A DNA stretch of 64,000 nucleotides from JBJYIN01 sp046237015 (GTDB taxonomy: Bacteria; Pseudomonadota; Gammaproteobacteria; Enterobacterales; Enterobacteriaceae), in contig NZ_JBJYIN010000008.1 in the NCBI RefSeq assembly GCF_046237015.1, forward strand, positions 124,001-188,000, read 5' to 3'. The translations under genes were made by a program, and so were the position numbers. Below are positions 1 to 8,421 of the stretch, piece by piece (the stretch's first letter is position 1; each line of letters starts with the position of its first letter). The notes under the pieces are model-generated. The model did not search any database. It was not told the origin of the DNA and worked only from the letters and a program-made list of their open reading frames with translations.

Positions 1-1068
1 TTTTCTGGTTATCTGTTGGCGGCGCAGCCTAAAGTGATTGAGTTACAAGATAAGCTCGATCATCCATGGTCATTGGCTTTTCTCCCTGGTGAACAAGGGA
101 TGTTGATTACTGAGCGATCGGGGAACTTACGTCGTTGGCAGACAATGGGCGGGTTGTCTGAACCTATCTCTGGCGTACCGGCGGTATATGCTCAGTCTCA
201 AGGTGGCTTATTAGAAGTCGCGTTGTCTCCGAACTTTGCTCAGAATCGACGCATTTATTTGAGTTTTGCTGAAGAGGGCAGTGAAGGTAAAGCGGGAACG
301 GCTGTCGGCTATGGTCGCCTGTCTGACGATTTCCAACGTCTGGAAAATTTTACGGTTTTCTTCCGTCAGACACCTAAATTGTCTACCGGAAATCATTTTG
401 GCGGCAAGCTGGTTTTTGATCAAACCGGACATCTCTATATTGCATTGGGCGAGAATAACCAACGCCCGACAGCGCAAGATTTGGATAAGTTGCAGGGAAA
501 AATAGTACGTTTGACGGCGGATGGGAAGGTGCCATCAGATAACCCATTCGTGAATAAGCCGCAAGCTCGTCCAGAAATCTGGTCATATGGTCATCGTAAT
601 CCACAGGGATTGGCTATTAATCCGTGGACGGGGACGCTATGGGAGAATGAACACGGCCCGAAAGGAGGCGATGAAATTAACCTCCCTCAGCCTGGTAGCA
701 ATTATGGCTGGCCTATTGCGACCCACGGAATCAATTATTCTGGCCTGAAGATCCCTGAAGCGAAAGGTGAGCAGGTCGCTGGAATGGTAGACCCCGTTTT
801 TTACTGGAAGAAATCACCGGGTATCAGCGGCATGGCGTTCTACAATAGCGATCGTTTTCCTCAATGGAAAAATTCGGTGTTTATTGGGGCGCTGGCAGAG
901 AAAAACCTTATCCGTTTGACGTTGGACGGTGACAACGTTATCGCGGAGGAGCGTTTGTTACAGGATCGCGGAGAACGTATCCGCGAAGCCAGAGTCGGAC
1001 CTGACGGCTACCTTTATTTGCTGACCGATCATGACAATGGCAAATTACTGAAAGTAGGCTTGGAATAA
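1..1068 (+). CDS. yliI: PQQ-dependent aldose sugar dehydrogenase YliI (5' end cut off)
   Basis: This is the C-terminal ~355 residues of a soluble periplasmic glucose/sorbosone-type dehydrogenase, which oxidises aldose sugars with PQQ as cofactor. The reading frame is open to the window edge and begins FSGYLLAAQ, which looks like the end of a signal peptide, so the true start lies upstream. The six-bladed propeller family signatures are visible: LDHPWSLAFLPG near the start, SYGHRNPQGLAINP and the ENEHGPKGGDEINL motif around residues 195-225, then NYGWP. The E. coli protein has about 371 residues, so only the extreme N-terminus is missing. It converges on gstB, as in E. coli, with a hairpin between them. 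Confident family call; substrate not deducible. Confidence 0.88.
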   Translation, partial: FSGYLLAAQPKVIELQDKLDHPWSLAFLPGEQGMLITERSGNLRRWQTMGGLSEPISGVPAVYAQSQGGLLEVALSPNFAQNRRIYLSFAEEGSEGKAGTAVGYGRLSDDFQRLENFTVFFRQTPKLSTGNHFGGKLVFDQTGHLYIALGENNQRPTAQDLDKLQGKIVRLTADGKVPSDNPFVNKPQARPEIWSYGHRNPQGLAINPWTGTLWENEHGPKGGDEINLPQPGSNYGWPIATHGINYSGLKIPEAKGEQVAGMVDPVFYWKKSPGISGMAFYNSDRFPQWKNSVFIGALAEKNLIRLTLDGDNVIAEERLLQDRGERIREARVGPDGYLYLLTDHDNGKLLKVGLE

Positions 1069-1076
1069 CGAACTAG

Positions 1077-1102
1077 CCACAGGCATCGTGAGATGCCTGT
1101 GG
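1077..1102. terminator. hairpin between convergent yliI and gstB
   Basis: Perfect 11-bp inverted repeat (CCACAGGCATC / GATGCCTGTGG) with a 4-base loop, nine bases after the yliI stop and 11 bases beyond the gstB stop. No clear U tract follows on either strand, so it may act as a weak or factor-assisted bidirectional terminator. Confidence 0.55.
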
Positions 1103-1113
1103 TGAAGAGAACA

Positions 1114-1731
1114 TCAGGTAAGCGGGATCATTACCGTATTCTGGTAGGCTGGGCGCTCGGTAAGCTGTTGGTACCAGCGTTCCAAATGCGGATGTGGCTG
1201 ACGAACAATATCCATGTTGAACCAGGCATAAGCGATACAGCCTAATGGGATGTCTCCAATGCCAAAGGTATCACCCGATAACCACGGCTGTTTTGCGAGT
1301 GCGGCATCCGCAATGGTCAGTAATCGTTCGCACTCAGCCTGGTTTTTTTCTACCATCGCCATATCGCGTTTTTCCGGGGCGGTACGCACTAGGCTGATAA
1401 AAACCCCGCCAAATGAGGCTGCCAGAGTACTTGCCCAGTCCATCCATTTCTCGGCGTTTGCTCGGGCTCCGGCATCGCGGAGGTACAGTGTGTCATGCCC
1501 GTACTGTGCGGCCAGATAGCGCACAATGGTATTGGATTCCCATAAGACTAATTCTCCGTCTTGAAGGCAGGGAACCAGACCATTTGGATTCATTGCCAGA
1601 TAGTCGGCATCACGATTACGTCCAAATTGTCCACCGGCTAAAATAGGCTCATAGGGCAGCGATAATTCTGCCGCACACCAGCGAACTTTCTTAACGTTGG
1701 TCGAATTTTCTCGACCCCATATTGTTATCAT
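1114..1731 (-). CDS. gstB: glutathione S-transferase GstB
   Basis: A 205-residue cytosolic glutathione transferase. The N-terminal thioredoxin-like domain begins MITIWGRENSTNVKKV, closely matching E. coli GstB (YliJ), which conjugates glutathione to electrophiles such as bromoacetate. The glutathione-site motif LWESNTIVRYLAAQYG and the C-terminal ERWYQQLTERPAY segment are also conserved. The frame stays open 14 codons further upstream, but the ATG at 1731 matches the family start and has a GGGGG stretch at the right distance. Neighbours yliI and dacC are as in E. coli. Function assigned by homology. Confidence 0.9.
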   Translation of the reverse strand: MITIWGRENSTNVKKVRWCAAELSLPYEPILAGGQFGRNRDADYLAMNPNGLVPCLQDGELVLWESNTIVRYLAAQYGHDTLYLRDAGARANAEKWMDWASTLAASFGGVFISLVRTAPEKRDMAMVEKNQAECERLLTIADAALAKQPWLSGDTFGIGDIPLGCIAYAWFNMDIVRQPHPHLERWYQQLTERPAYQNTVMIPLT

Positions 1732-2018
1732 ATTTACCCCCGCATGATGAGAGAAAAAGCGACACTGCAACACGATCAGGAAATACGCGGCAGATGCTCA
1801 GTGATGATATGTCTTTTAGGCTTTATGGCTGAGTTTGTCATGCACTAATCATGACAAAATTATGTTTCGGTCTTTTCATTTCTTTGACTATCTTTACAGA
1901 TTGAACGGTTTCATTGAGAGAAGTGACACGTTACCTTTGGATGTTACTAGCATTTTCAGAAAATATTGAAAATTAGGTGTATTAACAATTTATTACTGAT
2001 GGATACCTCGGCGATCTC

Positions 2019-3224
2019 ATGAAGACAACTCTTTTCCTCTCCAGTCTCAAATCCTTTACAGCGGGAACGGTATTACTTGTGGGAATGGCTCCGATGCTGC
2101 AAGCGGAACAGTTACCCGCTGTGCCGCAAATTGAATCGAAGGCATTTGTTTTGATGGATTACCATAGTGGCGTGGTGTTGGCTGAATCTAATGCGGATGA
2201 ACGCCTTGATCCTGCCAGCCTGACAAAAATCATGGCGAGCTATGTTATTGGTCAGGCAATTAAAGCGGGGAAAATTCAGCCGACCGATCAAGTCACCGTG
2301 GGTAAAGACGCTTGGGCAACGGGAAACCCTGCTTTACGTGGTTCATCGCTGATGTTTCTTAAACCGGGCGATCGTATCCCGGTATCTGAATTGAATAAAG
2401 GTATTGTCATTCAGTCAGGCAACGATGCCAGCATTGCATTGGCTGATTATGTTGCCGGAAGTCAGGATGCTTTCGTTAGCCTGATGAACAATTACGCTAA
2501 CGCATTGAAACTCACTAACACCCAGTTTCGTACGGTACATGGGCTGGATGCGCCAGGTCAGTATAGTACCGCCCGTGATATGGCCATACTTGGACAAGCA
2601 CTGATCCGTGATGTGCCTGAAGAGTATGCGTTGCATAAAGAAAAAGAATTTACATTCAATAATATACGTCAACCGAACCGTAACAGATTACTGTGGAACA
2701 CTAACCTGAATGTCGACGGCATCAAGACCGGTCATACCAACGGAGCAGGACATAATCTGGTGGCGTCTGCAACGGAAGGCAATATGCGTTTGATTTCTGT
2801 TGTTCTGGGTGCCGCGACGGATGGTATTCGCTTTAGGGAAAGTGAAAAATTACTCACGTGGGGTTTCCGTTTTTTTGAAACGGCTACGCCAATCAAAGCG
2901 GGTGTGCCTTTTACGACACAGCGCGTCTGGTTTGGCACGCAGGGAGAGGCTCGACTAGGGGTAGCGAATGATGCGGCGCTCACGATACCCAAAGGTCAGA
3001 TGAAAAATCTGAAGGCCAGTTTTACATTGTTACAGCCTCAGTTGTCCGCGCCTTTGACCAGAAATCAAGTGGTTGGCACGATTGATTTCCAACTTGATGG
3101 TAAAAGTATTGGGCAACGCCAGTTGGTTGCGCTGGACGATATCCCCGAAGCGGGATTTTTCAGCAGGCTATGGGATAGCGTGATGATGAAACTTCAGCAA
3201 TGGTTTGGTGGTTGGTTTAACTAG
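2019..3224 (+). CDS. dacC: D-alanyl-D-alanine carboxypeptidase DacC (PBP6)
   Basis: A 401-residue class C low-molecular-mass penicillin-binding protein that removes the terminal D-alanine from peptidoglycan pentapeptides in the periplasm. An N-terminal signal peptide ends near QAEQLPAVP (residues 28-36). The three active-site motifs are intact: S67-L-T-K70 with the nucleophilic serine, S133-G-N, and K236-T-G. The C-terminal domain follows, and the tail FFSRLWDSVMMKLQQWFGGWF is a typical amphipathic membrane anchor. Its end overlaps the convergent deoR stop by four bases. DacC rather than DacA is chosen from overall similarity and from synteny with gstB and deoR. Confidence 0.92.
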   Translation: MKTTLFLSSLKSFTAGTVLLVGMAPMLQAEQLPAVPQIESKAFVLMDYHSGVVLAESNADERLDPASLTKIMASYVIGQAIKAGKIQPTDQVTVGKDAWATGNPALRGSSLMFLKPGDRIPVSELNKGIVIQSGNDASIALADYVAGSQDAFVSLMNNYANALKLTNTQFRTVHGLDAPGQYSTARDMAILGQALIRDVPEEYALHKEKEFTFNNIRQPNRNRLLWNTNLNVDGIKTGHTNGAGHNLVASATEGNMRLISVVLGAATDGIRFRESEKLLTWGFRFFETATPIKAGVPFTTQRVWFGTQGEARLGVANDAALTIPKGQMKNLKASFTLLQPQLSAPLTRNQVVGTIDFQLDGKSIGQRQLVALDDIPEAGFFSRLWDSVMMKLQQWFGGWFN

Positions 3225-3994
3225 CCATCGGCATGGGCTAACAAAATACCGTTATGGTTAAAATAACGAGTGTATTCCGTTGGCGGTGTACGATTGGTAA
3301 TTAGCGTATCAAATAGGGTGAGCGATCCGATACAGGCAGGCTTAACTTTCCCAAACTTGCTGTTATCGATCACTAAAATCGCACGCTGTGACAGCGCTAG
3401 CGCGCGATGCTTCATGCTGAGCTCAGCAAAATTAAAGCAGGTCGCTCCTGCTTTCAGATCGATGCCTGCGGCAGAGATGAACGCTTTGTTCGGGCAAATA
3501 TGATCGAGTTCACTGCGTTGGCTGAGCGGCGTAAAAATGGCGTTATCGGGATGAAACTCGCCGCCGCATAGCATGACTTTACTGGCAGATTTTTCCTGCA
3601 AGGCCAAAAACGTATTGAGCGAATAGCAAATTCCGGTGAAGGGCAGGTCGTCAGGAATCGCATCGATGATAAAAGGTGTGGTGGTGCCGCAATCGAAAAA
3701 TACCACATCATCAGGTTCGATGAGCCGTGCCGCTAGCTCACCCGCCACCTGCTTTTCTTCCACGTGCTTACTTTGCTGATCGGAAACGAAATAATTAGTG
3801 ACATTATTGCTTTTCAAATCGCTGACAACATAGCCACCGAGTAGCACAACGGTCGAGGATTCGGCGTTCAGATCGCGTCGCACGGTCATTTCGGACACAC
3901 CCAACAGTTGCGCGGCGTCTTTAAGACGAAGCTTGTCTGCTTTTTTCAGGGCTTGAGCCAGTTTGTTGATCCGTTCTGCACGCCGAGTTTCCAT
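3221..3994 (-). CDS. deoR: deoxyribose operon repressor DeoR
   Basis: A 257-residue DeoR-family repressor. The N-terminal helix-turn-helix spans about residues 19-41 (LRLKDAAQLLGVSEMTVRRDLN). The C-terminal sugar-phosphate sensor domain carries the FFDCGTTTPFI and LCGGEF motifs of the family. E. coli DeoR binds deoxyribose-5-phosphate and controls nucleoside catabolism. Here the gene follows deoC by 40 bases in the same direction, so regulator and aldolase probably share a transcript. Half-sites resembling the DeoR operator lie between deoC and deoK. Closest match is E. coli DeoR along the whole length. Confidence 0.92.
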   Translation of the reverse strand: METRRAERINKLAQALKKADKLRLKDAAQLLGVSEMTVRRDLNAESSTVVLLGGYVVSDLKSNNVTNYFVSDQQSKHVEEKQVAGELAARLIEPDDVVFFDCGTTTPFIIDAIPDDLPFTGICYSLNTFLALQEKSASKVMLCGGEFHPDNAIFTPLSQRSELDHICPNKAFISAAGIDLKAGATCFNFAELSMKHRALALSQRAILVIDNSKFGKVKPACIGSLTLFDTLITNRTPPTEYTRYFNHNGILLAHADG

Positions 3995-4034
3995 ATAATT
4001 CCCTGATGATGAACCCGTTTATGCGGGATGAAGG

Positions 4035-4715
4035 TTAGTAGCTTCCTGCTGCGGCAGACTGACCCGATACGATAGCCACTCCGGAGCTGGTTCCGATACG
4101 CGTTGCCCCAGCGCGGATCATGATTTCTGCCGTGTGGCGATCGCGTACGGCACCAGAAGCTTTTACGCCGACGCCAGAACCGACGGTATCGCGCATGAGT
4201 TTGACGTGTTCTTCACGAGCGCCACCAGTGCTAAACCCCGTTGATGTTTTTACAAACGCAACGTTCAAGTCGCGACAGATTTCACAGACCAAAACAATCT
4301 GGGCGTCGTCAAGCAGACAGGTTTCTAATATTACCTTCAACGGTATAGCGGCGCAAACCTCGCGTACAGCCTGAATATCTGCTTTCACTGCATCAATATT
4401 GCCGCTCTTCAACCAGCCGACATTGATCACCATATCAATTTCTTGTGCCCCTGCATCAATAGCGGCCTTGGCCTCAAACACTTTAGACGCCGTAAGTCCC
4501 GCGCCTAAAGGGAAACCAATCACCGAGCAGACGTTAACCGCTGTGTCCTGTAATTGGCTGGCAACCAGAGGGACATAGCCGGAATTAACGCAAACGGCGT
4601 AGAAATGATGAGTTTTAGCTTCATCGCATAGCTTGATGATCTGTGCCTCTGTGGCGTCGGCGGCTAACAGGGTGTGATCGATATAAGGGGAGTAATCGCG
4701 AGTTTCGCTGTTCAT
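4035..4715 (-). CDS. deoC: deoxyribose-phosphate aldolase DeoC (short form)
   Basis: A 226-residue class I aldolase splitting 2-deoxyribose-5-phosphate into acetaldehyde and glyceraldehyde-3-phosphate. Active-site elements are present: the Schiff-base lysine K156 in VKTSTGF, K185 in GVKASGA, and D94 in EIDMVIN. At 226 residues it is clearly shorter than the E. coli deoCABD-operon enzyme (about 259) and resembles the short form widespread in other bacteria. It is the first gene of a deoC-deoR unit divergent from deoKPX, so it likely supplies the second step of deoxyribose catabolism after DeoK. Whether a second deoC exists elsewhere cannot be seen here. Confidence 0.93.
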   Translation of the reverse strand: MNSETRDYSPYIDHTLLAADATEAQIIKLCDEAKTHHFYAVCVNSGYVPLVASQLQDTAVNVCSVIGFPLGAGLTASKVFEAKAAIDAGAQEIDMVINVGWLKSGNIDAVKADIQAVREVCAAIPLKVILETCLLDDAQIVLVCEICRDLNVAFVKTSTGFSTGGAREEHVKLMRDTVGSGVGVKASGAVRDRHTAEIMIRAGATRIGTSSGVAIVSGQSAAAGSY

Positions 4716-4749
4716 GGTTGATTCCTTTAGCTGTTCAATAAATTTATTT

Positions 4750-4765
4750 TGTTATAATAATAACA
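4750..4765. promoter_or_regulatory. candidate DeoR operator
   Basis: The sequence TGTTATAATAATAACA is a near-palindrome whose halves (TGTTAT...) resemble the E. coli DeoR operator TGTTAGAA/TTCTAACA. It lies just upstream of deoC. Further TGTTATT-type half-sites occur around 4842-4848 and 4858-4864 on the deoK side. Inference from motif and context only. Confidence 0.4.
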
Positions 4766-4823
4766 TTTAACATCGATTATCAATCTTTATTGTTCTAATT
4801 TTTGCATGTCACACGTTTAATCA

Positions 4824-4839
4824 TGCGATATTTGTCACA
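4824..4839. promoter_or_regulatory. candidate CRP site in the divergent deoC/deoK promoter region
   Basis: TGCGATATTTGTCACA matches the CRP consensus TGTGA-N6-TCACA at nine of ten conserved positions. It sits about 74 bases before the deoK ATG and about 110 bases from the deoC start, suitable for activating a sugar operon. CRP control of deoxyribose and nucleoside genes is established in E. coli; here it is a prediction. Confidence 0.5.
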
Positions 4840-4912
4840 TTAATAACAAATGTGGATTGTTATTGTTACTGTAGTGACATTTAATGTTGAAAAAATGCCA
4901 GAGGGAAGTGTT

Positions 4913-5842
4913 ATGGATATTGCAGTTATTGGTTCAAACATGGTTGACCTGATTACCTACATTAATGAAATGCCAAAAACGGGCGAAACGTTGGAAGCCC
5001 CTTCTTTTGAGATTGGCTGTGGTGGGAAAGGGGCGAATCAGGCTGTTGCAGCGGCGAAGCTTGGGGCATCGGTCATGATGGTCAGTCGGGTCGGGGACGA
5101 TCTTTTTGCCGATAATACCGTTAAGAATTTACAGCACTTTGGCGTGGATACGCAGTACGTCACTGCCGTTGCCGGTGTATCGAGCGGCGTGGCTCCTATT
5201 TTTGTCGATGCCTCCTCACAGAATCGAATTTTGATCATCAAAGGGGCGAACGCTCATCTTTCTACACAGGATATCGATGCGGCATCTGAGTCACTTAAAC
5301 AATGCAAGTTGCTGATCCTTCAATTGGAAATCCCGTTAGAAACGGTTTACTACGCCATTGATTTTGCTCGACGTCATCACATTCCCGTGATCTTAAATCC
5401 GGCTCCGGCTTCGCGTGATCTGGATATCGGTTATGCCTGTCAATGCGACTTTTTCATGCCGAATGAAACCGAGTTGGAAATTCTGACTGGTATGCCTGTC
5501 GATACCGAAGCGAATATTTTGCAGGCTGGTCGTTCGTTATTAGCGAAAGGGTTGAAGAATTTGATCATCACGATGGGGCACCGTGGGTCGGTGTGGATGA
5601 CGGGCGATCAGGTACACCATGTTGACCCTGTTAGCGTTCATGCCATTGATACCAGCGGAGCAGGCGATGCGTTTATTGGCTGTTTTGCACACCATTTTGT
5701 TCGTAACGGAGAAATTAAATCGGCGATGGAATATGCCTCAGCTTTTGCCGCTTATAGCGTTACGGGGAAGGGCACGCAGCGTGCATATCCGGATGCGGCA
5801 CAATTTCATCAGTTTCTTGCCAGCCATTCGCTTGCTAAATAA
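4913..5842 (+). CDS. deoK: deoxyribokinase DeoK
   Basis: A 309-residue PfkB/ribokinase-family kinase. The start MDIAVIGSNMVDLITY is nearly identical to Salmonella DeoK, which phosphorylates 2-deoxyribose to its 5-phosphate. The N-terminal GGKGAN sugar-binding motif is at residues 38-43, and the C-terminal signature DTSGAGDAF holds the catalytic base D252. The open frame extends 21 codons upstream, but the ATG at 4913 has a GAGG Shine-Dalgarno 8 bases before it and matches the family start. First gene of deoKPX; its product feeds the divergently encoded DeoC. Ribokinase activity is the main alternative. Confidence 0.9.
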   Translation: MDIAVIGSNMVDLITYINEMPKTGETLEAPSFEIGCGGKGANQAVAAAKLGASVMMVSRVGDDLFADNTVKNLQHFGVDTQYVTAVAGVSSGVAPIFVDASSQNRILIIKGANAHLSTQDIDAASESLKQCKLLILQLEIPLETVYYAIDFARRHHIPVILNPAPASRDLDIGYACQCDFFMPNETELEILTGMPVDTEANILQAGRSLLAKGLKNLIITMGHRGSVWMTGDQVHHVDPVSVHAIDTSGAGDAFIGCFAHHFVRNGEIKSAMEYASAFAAYSVTGKGTQRAYPDAAQFHQFLASHSLAK

Positions 5843-5857
5843 TCCGGGGAAAACATT

Positions 5858-7192
5858 ATGCGTCAGAACATCATCCAAATGCCTGATGGCTATCTGAATA
5901 AGACGCCATTATTTCAATTTATTCTGCTGTCGTGTTTGTTTCCGTTGTGGGGTTGCGCGGCCAGTCTGAACGATATCTTAATCACGCAGTTCAAGAGCGT
6001 ATTTGAGCTGAGTGATTTCGCCAGTGCATTGGTGCAGAGTGCTTTTTATGGCGGCTACTTTTTGATTGCGATTCCGGCATCGGTGGTGATCCGGAACAGC
6101 AGTTACAAGATCGCTATTCTGATTGGCTTAACGCTGTATATTGCCGGATGCAGCCTGTTTTATCCGGCATCGCACATGGCGACCTATACCATGTTTTTGG
6201 CGGCGATTTTCGCCATTGCCATTGGCCTGAGCTTTTTGGAGACGGCGGCGAATACGTATAGTTCTATGATTGGTCACCGAGACTATGCCACGTTACGTTT
6301 GAATATTAGCCAGACGTTTTACCCGGTTGGGGCGTTAATGGGGATTGTTCTTGGTAAATATCTGGTCTTTCAGGAAGGCGAAAGTTTGGAAAGTCAGATG
6401 GCAACCATGACGCCCGATCAGTTGCACGCTTTCCGTCTGCAAATGCTGGAATATACCTTAGAGCCGTATAAGTATTTGATATTTGTGTTACTGATCGTCA
6501 TGTTCCTTTTCCTGTTGACGCGCTATCCAAGCTGTAAAGCGCAAGCCGATACGCAGAATAAAAAATCACTTCCGTCCTTGGGAGAAACGTTGCGGTATCT
6601 GGCAGGGAATAACCATTTTAAGCGCGGTATTGTTGCTCAGTTTTTATATGTCGGTATGCAGGTTGCTGTTTGGTCTTTTACTATCCGTCTGGCTTTAACG
6701 CTGGGAGCATCTAACGAACGAGATGCGTCCAACTTTATGATTTACAGCTTTATTTGTTTTTTCATTGGTAAATTTGTAGCGAATTTCCTGATGACGCGCT
6801 TCAGTGCTGAGAAAGTCCTGATTGCTTATTCGATCGCAGGTGTTGCGACGCTGGCCTATGTCGTGATGGTGCCCGATTTTAGCGCTGTTTATGCCGCCGT
6901 TTTTGTTAGCGTTCTATTTGGACCGTGCTGGGCAACGATTTACGCAGGTACGCTGGATACGGTAGATAAAAAATACACTGAAGTAGCCGGGGCTATCATC
7001 GTGATGTCTATCGTGGGGGCGGCTGTGGTGCCAGCTATTCAGGGCTATGTATCCGACCATCTTGGTTCGATGCAAAAATCATTTGTCGTGTCGCTATTGT
7101 GTTTTGCCTATGTCGGCTTCTATTTTTGGGGCGAAATGCGCAATAAACAGCGTTTGGCTGCCAGTGATTCCGCTGTTAAACGTGAAGCCTAA
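5858..7192 (+). CDS. deoP: deoxyribose permease DeoP (FucP-type MFS transporter)
   Basis: A 444-residue inner-membrane sugar:proton symporter of the FucP branch of the major facilitator superfamily with about 12 predicted membrane spans. The start MRQNIIQMPDGYLNKTPLFQF and the first helix FPLWGCAASLNDILITQF match Salmonella DeoP very closely. The protein brings deoxyribose into the cytoplasm for DeoK. The gene begins 15 bases after deoK with GGGG as ribosome binding site, and is followed directly by deoX. Fucose-type permeases share the fold, but the neighbours favour deoxyribose. Confidence 0.9.
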   Translation: MRQNIIQMPDGYLNKTPLFQFILLSCLFPLWGCAASLNDILITQFKSVFELSDFASALVQSAFYGGYFLIAIPASVVIRNSSYKIAILIGLTLYIAGCSLFYPASHMATYTMFLAAIFAIAIGLSFLETAANTYSSMIGHRDYATLRLNISQTFYPVGALMGIVLGKYLVFQEGESLESQMATMTPDQLHAFRLQMLEYTLEPYKYLIFVLLIVMFLFLLTRYPSCKAQADTQNKKSLPSLGETLRYLAGNNHFKRGIVAQFLYVGMQVAVWSFTIRLALTLGASNERDASNFMIYSFICFFIGKFVANFLMTRFSAEKVLIAYSIAGVATLAYVVMVPDFSAVYAAVFVSVLFGPCWATIYAGTLDTVDKKYTEVAGAIIVMSIVGAAVVPAIQGYVSDHLGSMQKSFVVSLLCFAYVGFYFWGEMRNKQRLAASDSAVKREA

Positions 7193-7206
7193 ATAAGGAA
7201 ATGAAA

Positions 7207-8220
7207 ATGAAAACGCAGATTCATTTGTCACGTACGATGTTCAGTGAGCATCCACGGATACTGTTGGAAAACGATCATTTTTCAGTCACGTTATTCCGCT
7301 ATGCTTCAGGTATTGAAGCGATCAAACTGAAAAACTCACGAGGTTACCTCGTCATATTGCCTTTTTATGGGCAGATGATTTGGGATGCGGAATTTGATGG
7401 ACATTCGTTAAGGATGACGAATCCGTTCACCGAGCCTAAGCCGGGTAGCAGCATTATTGATACTTATGGTTGTTTTGCTTTCCACTCTGGTTTGCTGAGC
7501 AATGGTTGTCCCGCCGCGGACGATACCCATCCTCTACACGGTGAAATGGCGTGTGCGACGATGGACAGCGCACGGGTGCTCATCGGCGACGGTTCTCTGT
7601 GTGTAACGGGGGATTATGAATATGTGAAAGGGTTTGGTCATCACTATCGAGCAACCCCTCGCGTCACGTTGATGGCCGACAGTACGTTGTTAAATATTGA
7701 GATGGCCGTGACAAATTTGGCAAGTGTGGCGATGCCGTTACAATACATGTGTCACATGAATTATGCCTATGTGGCGAATGCGACATTTAGCCAAACCATT
7801 CCTGATCAGGCATTTGCGTTGCGAACCTCTATCCCTGGTCATGTTCATCCTACGCCGCAGTGGCTGAACTATACGGAAAAATTAGCGCAGTCACCGGAGC
7901 AATTCACCGCGTTAACAGATCCGGATTTTTACGACCCTGAAATTGTCTTTTTTGCTGATGATTTATCGCAGTACGCGAAGAAGGTTGAGTTTAGTCTGCA
8001 TGCACCACAGGGCCATCGTTTTGTGACTCGTTTTTCGACGGAAGAGTTGAATTATGCGACGCGCTGGATTCTTTATAACGGTGATCAGAAAGTCGCGGCG
8101 TTTGTTTTGCCTGCGACATGTCGTCCAGAAGGGTTCAATGCGGCACAACGGGCCGGGACATTAATTGAGCTTGATGCTGGTGAAACACGATGTTTCCGAG
8201 TTGAAACCGGACTGGCATGA
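7207..8220 (+). CDS. deoX: DeoX-like sugar epimerase family protein (DUF4432)
   Basis: A 337-residue protein of the aldose-1-epimerase-like superfamily, third gene of deoKPX. Salmonella has a homologous deoX in the same place, thought to be a mutarotase-like enzyme for deoxyribose but without an established reaction. Visible features are the tract VILPFYGQMIWDAEFDG, the histidine-rich HPLHGEMA motif and YMCHMNYAY, resembling the active-site histidine arrangement of mutarotases. Two in-frame ATGs exist at 7201 and 7207; the AAGGA at 7195-7199 is only one base from the first and seven from the second, so 7207 is preferred. No signal peptide is visible, so it is probably cytoplasmic. Confidence 0.78.
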   Translation: MKTQIHLSRTMFSEHPRILLENDHFSVTLFRYASGIEAIKLKNSRGYLVILPFYGQMIWDAEFDGHSLRMTNPFTEPKPGSSIIDTYGCFAFHSGLLSNGCPAADDTHPLHGEMACATMDSARVLIGDGSLCVTGDYEYVKGFGHHYRATPRVTLMADSTLLNIEMAVTNLASVAMPLQYMCHMNYAYVANATFSQTIPDQAFALRTSIPGHVHPTPQWLNYTEKLAQSPEQFTALTDPDFYDPEIVFFADDLSQYAKKVEFSLHAPQGHRFVTRFSTEELNYATRWILYNGDQKVAAFVLPATCRPEGFNAAQRAGTLIELDAGETRCFRVETGLA

Positions 8221-8273
8221 TACGAATGGTCATTGCTGCATAGGGACATCGATATCGTCTCAGAAAAGAAAAG

Positions 8274-8312
8274 GCCCATCGTTCTTGAACCAAGGTGGCG
8301 TGAACGACGGGC
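8274..8312. terminator. inverted repeat after deoX
   Basis: GCCCATCGTTC pairs with GAACGACGGGC (one mismatch) across a 17-base loop, between deoX and the convergent ybjL. There is no T run after it, so its role as a deoKPX/ybjL terminator is only inferred. Confidence 0.35.
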
Positions 8313-8421
8313 TCCTCAATATGGGGATATCAAAGAAAAGCAGTGGCACTTATTGAGACTGTAGGCTGATAAAAAAGTTCTGTTTACGCTAATAAATATT
8401 GACGTTTTTTTACATTTTTTA

